A DNA stretch of 64,000 bases, from assembly GCA_016719605.1 (NCBI GenBank), contig JADJYW010000002.1, forward strand, positions 124,001-188,000. The letters are read 5' to 3'. The DNA is from Lewinellaceae bacterium (GTDB lineage: Bacteria; Bacteroidota; Bacteroidia; Chitinophagales; Saprospiraceae). This document shows positions 59,068 through 64,000 of this stretch, one piece after another (the stretch's first letter is position 1; the number at the start of each line of letters is the position of its first letter). The notes below the pieces were generated by a model, which searched no databases, was not told the origin of the DNA, and saw only the letters and a program-made list of their open reading frames with translations. The translations under genes were made by a program, and so were the position numbers.

Positions 59068-60165
59068 TCAACCACCGCCGCGCATTTCCCACAATTTCTG
59101 GTACTGCGTGATTTGCTCCCGGCAAAGCGCCGCCACATCCGCTGTGGCATACTGCGCGTACCAGTCCGCCGTCAGTTCTACCGTTTCCTGAAAACCGAGC
59201 ACGGGTTTCCAGCCGAGCACCTGCATGGCCTTGCTGATGTCGAGCATGAGCAGGCCGGCCTCGTGGGGCTGGTCGGGGCTGGAGGTGTCGCGCCAACCCG
59301 GCAGGTTTTGGCCCGCCGGTGTTTTTTCACGGAAATACTCGAAAAATGCGTCTGCGATTTTTCCCACCGGGAAAACGCTGTGTGGCAGGGGACCGAAGTT
59401 CCAGGCCTCGGCAAACCGCCGGGGCTGCTCCAGCAGTTTTTGCGCCAGCAGGAGGTAGCCGCCCAAGGGTTCCACCACGTGCTGCCAGGGGCGCACGGCG
59501 CGGGGGCTGCGGATGTCCAGCGTTTGCCCGCGCTCGATGGCCCGGATGATGTCGGGTACCAGCCGGAAGTTGGACCAGTCGCCGCCGCCGATCACATTGC
59601 CGGCGCGGGCAGAAGCGATAGCGGGGCTGCCCTCGGCGGAAAAGAAGGAGCGCCGGTATGCAGAAATAACCAGTTCGGCGGCGCCTTTGCTGGCGCTGTA
59701 CGGGTCGTGGCCGCCCATCGGGTCGTTTTCGCGGTAGCCGTACACCCACTCGCGGTTTTCGTAGCACTTGTCGGTGGTGACGAACACGGCGGCGCGTACG
59801 GAGGGTGTTTGGCGGATGGCCTCCAGGACGTGCGCGGTGCCCTGCGTGTTGGTGGCGAAGGTGCCGACAGGGTCGGCATAACTTTCCAGTACGAGGGGCT
59901 GGGCCGCGAGGTGGAACACGATTTCGGGCTGTTCTTCGGCGAACACGCGCAGTACGGTGTCGAGGTCGCGGATGTCGCCCCGATGGTCGTGCATACGTTT
60001 GCCGATGCCGCTCCGGACGAATACATCGCGCTCCGTGCGCGGGTCGAGGGCCAGGCCGGAGAGCTCGGCGCCGAGCATGTCGAGCCAGATGCTGAGCCAG
60101 GCGCCTTTGAAACCGGTGTGGCCGGTGACGAGTACTTTTTTATTTTTGAAAGCCAGGGTGTTCAT
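59068..60165 (-). CDS. rfbG: CDP-glucose 4,6-dehydratase
   Basis: The 365-residue extended SDR enzyme converts CDP-glucose to CDP-4-keto-6-deoxyglucose, for 3,6-dideoxyhexoses in surface glycans. It has the NAD loop VTGHTGFKGAWLSIW, the catalytic Thr segment VFVTTDKCYEN and YSASK. It follows rfbF, the enzyme that makes its substrate, with two small unknown genes between them. Confidence 0.94.
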   Translation of the reverse strand: MNTLAFKNKKVLVTGHTGFKGAWLSIWLDMLGAELSGLALDPRTERDVFVRSGIGKRMHDHRGDIRDLDTVLRVFAEEQPEIVFHLAAQPLVLESYADPVGTFATNTQGTAHVLEAIRQTPSVRAAVFVTTDKCYENREWVYGYRENDPMGGHDPYSASKGAAELVISAYRRSFFSAEGSPAIASARAGNVIGGGDWSNFRLVPDIIRAIERGQTLDIRSPRAVRPWQHVVEPLGGYLLLAQKLLEQPRRFAEAWNFGPLPHSVFPVGKIADAFFEYFREKTPAGQNLPGWRDTSSPDQPHEAGLLMLDISKAMQVLGWKPVLGFQETVELTADWYAQYATADVAALCREQITQYQKLWEMRGGG

Positions 60166-60198
60166 ATCGGGGTAGTAGCGCGTGGCAGCGGCAGGAAA

Positions 60199-60501
60199 TT
60201 ATGCACTCTTTTTATATGGAATAGCCAGGCGCTCCAGTAGATTCAGGAGTAGTTCCTGCTCTTCGTAGGAGTTTGGGAAAACCTGCAAGGCCCCTACAGA
60301 TTTTGTCTTTTCTGCTTGTAGTCGCGTAGCCTGTACGGATGTTCGCAGTGCAAGCAAGCCGAGTTGAAAATCGCCACTACTTTTTCCAGACAGCGTTTTC
60401 AGAAGGTTTTCAAAAAACTGCTCCCGATCGGCCTCGTTATCAAGTTGGCGATGTTGCTCCAGCCATACCTTCAATTCTTGTTGGGCGGTCATGTTAGCCA
60501 T
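60199..60501 (-). CDS. Small protein of unknown function
   Basis: The 100-residue product is mainly helical (ELKVWLEQHRQLDNEADREQ, then FFENLLKTL and a C-terminal SYEEQELLLNLLERLA). No domain was recognised. It begins 2 bases behind the next small gene, so both are read together. They interrupt the usual rfbF-rfbG neighbourhood. Confidence 0.6.
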   Translation of the reverse strand: MANMTAQQELKVWLEQHRQLDNEADREQFFENLLKTLSGKSSGDFQLGLLALRTSVQATRLQAEKTKSVGALQVFPNSYEEQELLLNLLERLAIPYKKSA

Positions 60502-60503
60502 AT

Positions 60504-60704
60504 TTAAGATTTATCCTGGGGCGTATCGTTTTTCCCCAATAGTTCTTTTATGCGATTGAGTTCATCCAGTATTGCATCAATATGTTCCGAGTATTCCTGG
60601 TCGGTCATGCTTGCTGCGGAAGCCCTGTTTTTGGCGTAGTAGTCCAGCAAGAATACATAAAGCGCATAGTCTTTTTCGAGTTGTTCTCGTTCTTGTCGGG
60701 TCAT
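60504..60704 (-). CDS. Small helical protein of unknown function
   Basis: The 66-residue product is acidic and helical (MTRQEREQLEKDYALYVFLL, EYSEHIDAILDELNRIKELL). It has its own -7 box at 60727-60734. A two-gene unit of small proteins might suggest a toxin-antitoxin pair, but there is no recognised family and no DNA-binding motif, so no function is claimed. Confidence 0.6.
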   Translation of the reverse strand: MTRQEREQLEKDYALYVFLLDYYAKNRASAASMTDQEYSEHIDAILDELNRIKELLGKNDTPQDKS

Positions 60705-60726
60705 ATTTTCAAGGCTTGATGTGTAG

Positions 60727-60734
60727 CAAAAGTA
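60727..60734 (-). promoter_or_regulatory. -7 box (TACTTTTG) for the two small genes
   Basis: A consensus match on the minus strand 23 bases before the ATG at 60704, within the gap behind rfbF. Confidence 0.55.
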
Positions 60735-60764
60735 GGTAGTCAGGCTTGAACAACCAAACTCCGC

Positions 60765-61541
60765 TCACCATACTTTCCACGGCGCCTCCCCGCCTTTCCA
60801 CAGGTTTTCCAGGGTCATTTTATCGCGCAGGGTGTCCATCGGGTGCCAGAAACCGGTGTGTTTGTAGGTGAACAGTTCGCCGTCGGCGGCGAGATGTTCG
60901 AGGGGGCGGCGCTCAAAGATTGTGGTGTCGCCCTCGGTGATGTAGTCGAACACCTGGTGTTCGCACACGAAGAAGCCGGCGTTGATCCAGCCGCCTTCGC
61001 CTTTGGGTTTTTCCACAAACTTGCTCACCTGTCCTTCCGCCCCGATGTCGAGCGCGCCGAAACGGCCTTCGGGCTGGCTGGAGGTCATGGTAATGGCTTT
61101 GCCGTGGCTGTGGTGGAAGCGCACGAGCGCCCCGATGTCCACATTGGAAACACCGTCGCCGTAGGTGAGCATGAACGGTTCGCCGGGGTCGAGAAACGGT
61201 TTGGCCCGCAGGACGCGCCCGCCGGTCATGGTGTCGAGGCCGGTGTCCAGCAGGGTCACTTTCCAGGGTTCGCTCACGCTGTTGTGTACCTGCATGCTGT
61301 TGTTTGCCAGGTCAAATGTCACGTCGGAGTGGTGGAGGAAGTACTGGGCGAAGTACTCCTTGATGGCGTACGCCTTGTAGCCGCACAGGATGATGAAATC
61401 GGTGTAGCCGTGGTGGGCGTAAATTTTCATGATGTGCCACAGGATGGGCCTGCCGCCGATCTCGACCATAGGTTTGGGGCGCAAACCGGTTTCTTCGCTG
61501 AGGCGGGAGCCGTAGCCCCCGGCAAGGATGAGTATTTTCAT
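60765..61541 (-). CDS. rfbF: Glucose-1-phosphate cytidylyltransferase
   Basis: The 258-residue nucleotidyltransferase makes CDP-glucose from CTP and glucose-1-phosphate. It begins MKILILAGGYGSRLSEETGL with the signature GGxGxRLxxET and RPKPMVEIGGRPIL, and has the Asp-containing LTYGDGVSNVD metal site. The ATG at 61541 is used because the upstream extension overlaps the glycosyltransferase. It supplies RfbG. Confidence 0.95.
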   Translation of the reverse strand: MKILILAGGYGSRLSEETGLRPKPMVEIGGRPILWHIMKIYAHHGYTDFIILCGYKAYAIKEYFAQYFLHHSDVTFDLANNSMQVHNSVSEPWKVTLLDTGLDTMTGGRVLRAKPFLDPGEPFMLTYGDGVSNVDIGALVRFHHSHGKAITMTSSQPEGRFGALDIGAEGQVSKFVEKPKGEGGWINAGFFVCEHQVFDYITEGDTTIFERRPLEHLAADGELFTYKHTGFWHPMDTLRDKMTLENLWKGGEAPWKVW

Positions 61542-61573
61542 ACGTTGGATTCGTTCCTGTTGGTGGTGAAAAA

Positions 61574-62593
61574 TTACCCGCGACGAGCCGGCCGGCGCAG
61601 GGCGCCGAAACCGGGGAAGTACCGCAGCAGCAGCGGCAGCAGTCCGAGTTTCTGGCGCCAAGTTCCGGCGTTTCGGTACAGCAGCGACAGCATTTTTCGG
61701 AAAAGGCGGGTTTGTTCGTCGGAGGTGAGCGGATGCGTGTAGAGGCGGTCAAAATCGCGCAGGATACCAAACAGGGCAGCTTGCAGTTTTTGGCCGTTGT
61801 AGCGGGCTTTTTCCTCCGAATTGGTCACGCCGCCGGAGTGCTTGCGGTAGGCTGTAGTGGTTTCCGGAAGGAAATGCACCCTGGCGCGAAGCGCTACGTG
61901 CAGCCACATGAGGTAGTCGTGGATGTAGTATTTCCGGTCGGTGTCAATGGCGTGGTCGCGCAGCAGGTCGCGGCGCACGACAGCGGTGGAGTTGTTGATG
62001 AAGTTTCCGCCCAACAGTTTTAGAAAAATATCGCCGCCGGCGTATTCCGCACGCAGTTGTTCGTGCTCGTCGCCGTACACCGGGGCGCCGGTTTCAGAAA
62101 TAATGTGGACGTCGGAGTAGGACAGGCCGTAGTCGGGGTTTTGTTCCAGAAAAGCCACCTGTTTGCACAGTTTGGCGGGGTCGGTCCAAATGTCGTCGCC
62201 GTCGCAAATGGAGAGGTATTTTTCCCGGCAATGCTGCAAGGCACGCGCGGCGTTGCCGGCAATGCCGAGGTTTTTGTCGCCGGGTAAAAACAAAATCCGA
62301 TCCGGGTATTTGTCGGCGTAGGTCTGGCAGATTGCCCGGGTACCGTCGGTGGAGCAGTCTTCACCGATGACCAGGCGGATGTGGAGTTTTGAGTGTTGAG
62401 TTTTGAGTTTTGAGTTGGCGGAGGTCGGGGACTGGATGTCCACTGTTTGCGCCAGCACCCCTTCGATGGCCTGCGCGATGTAGGGCGCTACGTTGTAGGC
62501 GAGCATGAGGACATTCAATCCCACCCCCGGCCCCTCCCCCGGAAGGGAGGGGCCGGGGGAGGGGTTGGTGCCGGGCGCGATGCTGTGTTTCAT
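61574..62593 (-). CDS. GT2 family glycosyltransferase with two in-frame repeat insertions
   Basis: The 339-residue protein has a GT-A fold: NVLMLAYNVAPYIAQAIEGV, the nucleotide-binding IGEDCSTDGTRAICQTY and the metal-binding DGDDIWTDP. Two segments do not fit the family. Residues 8-23 (TNPSPGPSLPGEGPGVG) are the translation of a GC-rich palindrome (62524-62559). Between VLAQTV and IRLVIGEDCS an extra piece of about 18 residues includes NSKLKTQHSKL. It is the translation of the GTTTTGAG repeat (62386-62415) seen between genes elsewhere. Both keep the frame. The first may simply be a leader read as coding if the real start is the ATG for MLAYN. Confidence 0.87.
   Translation of the reverse strand: MKHSIAPGTNPSPGPSLPGEGPGVGLNVLMLAYNVAPYIAQAIEGVLAQTVDIQSPTSANSKLKTQHSKLHIRLVIGEDCSTDGTRAICQTYADKYPDRILFLPGDKNLGIAGNAARALQHCREKYLSICDGDDIWTDPAKLCKQVAFLEQNPDYGLSYSDVHIISETGAPVYGDEHEQLRAEYAGGDIFLKLLGGNFINNSTAVVRRDLLRDHAIDTDRKYYIHDYLMWLHVALRARVHFLPETTTAYRKHSGGVTNSEEKARYNGQKLQAALFGILRDFDRLYTHPLTSDEQTRLFRKMLSLLYRNAGTWRQKLGLLPLLLRYFPGFGALRRPARRG
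62386..62415. repeat. GTTTTGAG repeat inside a glycosyltransferase gene
   Basis: Four TTTTGAG/GTTGAG units match the intergenic family at 46402-46569 and 54306-54408. Here they lie inside the GT2 reading frame without breaking it. Confidence 0.8.
62524..62559. repeat. GC-rich palindrome (15-bp perfect arms) at the 5' end of the GT2 gene
   Basis: CCCCCGGCCCCTCCC (62524-62538) and its reverse complement (62545-62559) flank a 6-base loop. The hairpin would form in the first codons of the message as annotated. Confidence 0.8.
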
Positions 62594-62614
62594 ATTTTGT
62601 TCGGACTGCAAAAA

Positions 62615-64000
62615 CTATGCTTTTTTGCCCATCAACTGCCAGGTTTTGGGAATGATTGTGTGCCGGATAAACTGCATTTCCTCGGTTTTGGCCACGAAGT
62701 GCAGACCAAGGTAGGCGCCGGCGCCGATGGCGGAGAGCAGCACCAGGTGCAGCACGCCGGAGGCGAGGGGCAGGTCTTTCAGGAAAAACAACAGGCCGCC
62801 GACGAGCACGCTGAATGCCACGGTGGGCAGGATGTCGCGCACTTGTTCGCCCAGCGCATAGCGCAGGAATTTTTTGGAATAAAAAGCATTGATGACGAGG
62901 TTGACATACGAGGCAACGACCTCGCCAATGATGAGGCCGTAGATGCCGAATTGCAGGCCGACGACGATGGCGATAGCGATGTTGACTTTTTTGATGACCT
63001 CCAGTTTCAGGCTCAGGTCGGAGCGGCCCAGCACGAGCAGCATGTTGAGGTTGACGGTGCTGAAATGGTAGGTAAGGCCGGACAGGCACAGCAGCTGGAG
63101 CATGGGTACGGCCGGCAGCCATTTTTCGCCGACGAGGGTGACGAGGATCGGCTCGGCCAGCACGCCCAGCACGGTCATGGCCGGGATGATGATAAACGAG
63201 CTCAGTTGCAGCATTTTTCGATACCCGGCCTTGAGTTTTTCTCGGTCGTCCTGGAGTTTGGCCAGCACCGGATAGGTCACGCTTTGCACCGTGCGGAACA
63301 GTGTGTTGATGACCATATTGGTGAAATTGTTGGCCTGGGTGTAAAAACCGAGGGTGGCGGCGGCGAAAAATTTGCCGATGATGAGTTTGTAAATGTGGAC
63401 AAAAAACTTGTCGAGCACGGCGGCAGCCAGAATTTTGGAGCCAAAGCCGAACAGTCGGCGGAACGACTCCCGGCTGAACTGCATTGAGGGCCGCCAGCGC
63501 CCCAGCACCCAAAACAGGATGGTGGTCATCAGGTCGAGCAGGGCATACCGCGCCACGAGGCTCCACACACCCCAGCCCCTGAACGCCAAAAACACGGCAA
63601 CTCCGCCGGAAACCAGCACGGCAGCAGACCGCACGATGGTTTGTGTTTTGAAATCAATTTGCTGGATGAGCACACTGTGCTGAACGATGGAAAAAGCGTT
63701 CACGATCAGGCTGATACCCAGGATGCGGATGATCAGCGTCAGCAGCGGCTGCTCGAAAAACGCGGCGATGTACGGGGCGCAGGCAAACAGCACCCCGTAC
63801 AGCACCACCGATGCAATCAGGTTGAAAATGAAGGTAGTAGACTTGTCGGCTTCCGAAATGGTTTTTTCGCGGATAAGTGCCGTAGAAAAACCGCTCTCGA
63901 CAAATACGGCCGAGAACTCGAAAAAAATCATAACCATGGCCACCAGCCCAAAGTCTTCCGGCGACAGGAGGCGGGCGAGAATGATGGTGACGACAAAACT
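62615..64000 (-). CDS. Polysaccharide flippase (MOP/Wzx-like), partial
   Basis: The frame is open to the window edge, so the N-terminus (before SFVVTIILARLLSPEDFGLV) is missing; at least 462 residues are seen. The sequence has the RLLSPEDFGLVAM start motif and about twelve hydrophobic helices of the lipopolysaccharide/teichuronic acid flippase group. It moves lipid-linked glycans across the inner membrane and belongs with the GT2, rfbF and rfbG genes downstream. It ends 21 bases before the annotated GT2 start. Confidence 0.92.
   Translation of the reverse strand, partial: SFVVTIILARLLSPEDFGLVAMVMIFFEFSAVFVESGFSTALIREKTISEADKSTTFIFNLIASVVLYGVLFACAPYIAAFFEQPLLTLIIRILGISLIVNAFSIVQHSVLIQQIDFKTQTIVRSAAVLVSGGVAVFLAFRGWGVWSLVARYALLDLMTTILFWVLGRWRPSMQFSRESFRRLFGFGSKILAAAVLDKFFVHIYKLIIGKFFAAATLGFYTQANNFTNMVINTLFRTVQSVTYPVLAKLQDDREKLKAGYRKMLQLSSFIIIPAMTVLGVLAEPILVTLVGEKWLPAVPMLQLLCLSGLTYHFSTVNLNMLLVLGRSDLSLKLEVIKKVNIAIAIVVGLQFGIYGLIIGEVVASYVNLVINAFYSKKFLRYALGEQVRDILPTVAFSVLVGGLLFFLKDLPLASGVLHLVLLSAIGAGAYLGLHFVAKTEEMQFIRHTIIPKTWQLMGKKA

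Noticed and set aside
60199..60704. Toxin-antitoxin pair
   Set aside because: Size and order would fit, but neither protein matches a known toxin or antitoxin fold and no autoregulatory operator was seen.

Overview
The window comes from a member of the Bacteroidota, most likely of the Saprospiria (Saprospiraceae or Haliscomenobacter-like). The evidence is the many HYR, CUB and FG-GAP surface proteins with type IX secretion (T9SS) sorting domains, the TAnnTTTG promoter boxes, A-rich translation starts without Shine-Dalgarno sites, the short-LID adenylate kinase, and families such as DUF5522, DUF6438 and the THUMP-like methyltransferase. No rRNA, tRNA or CRISPR array was recognised.

Layout. 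1-20 kb: two giant T9SS surface proteins of HYR, dockerin-like and cohesin-like architecture in the same orientation. Their last 3.5 kb and 3' flanks are nearly identical. Between them lie an FG-GAP/ASPIC lipoprotein, a vitamin K-dependent gamma-carboxylase homologue and a small secreted protein. 20.5-26.6 kb: a candidate conflict (defence-like) locus made of a SIR2-like protein with a C-terminal effector-associated domain (EAD), a membrane-anchored nSTAND NTPase, and a convergent secreted WD40-TPR protein interrupted by one in-frame stop. 26.7-38.3 kb: mostly housekeeping genes (DoxX, SDR, AlkA-like glycosylase, PfkB kinase, adk, divIC, sucD, an RsmF-like methyltransferase, purQ, a THUMP-like methyltransferase). 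38.4-45 kb: a signalling block with an adenylate cyclase, a thioredoxin-fold/universal stress protein fusion, a CBS protein, a receiver-CRP fusion, a SET protein with xseB, and an OmpR-type regulator. 45-49.4 kb: a carboxynorspermidine/saccharopine dehydrogenase family protein, an arginyltransferase-like protein, and an EAD-trypsin protease beside a decayed DUF4143 ATPase. 49.4-59 kb: a secreted GH13 amylase, VOC protein, metK, receiver, truB, an LVIVD-repeat protein, a DUF6438 lipoprotein and YihY. 59-64 kb: surface polysaccharide genes (rfbG, rfbF, GT2, Wzx-like flippase) on the minus strand.

Two themes stand out. First, the EAD at the end of the SIR2-like protein resembles the EAD at the front of the trypsin-like protease 26 kb away, so both may belong to one EAD/STAND network. 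Second, intergenic DNA is full of short repeat families arranged as inverted pairs, often in the leader just before a start codon. One has entered the coding region of a glycosyltransferase in frame.

Caution: at least seven frameshifts and one in-frame stop occur in 64 kb. At least three of the frameshifts sit at homopolymers and several in the duplicated region, so sequencing or assembly error is a serious alternative to true gene decay.
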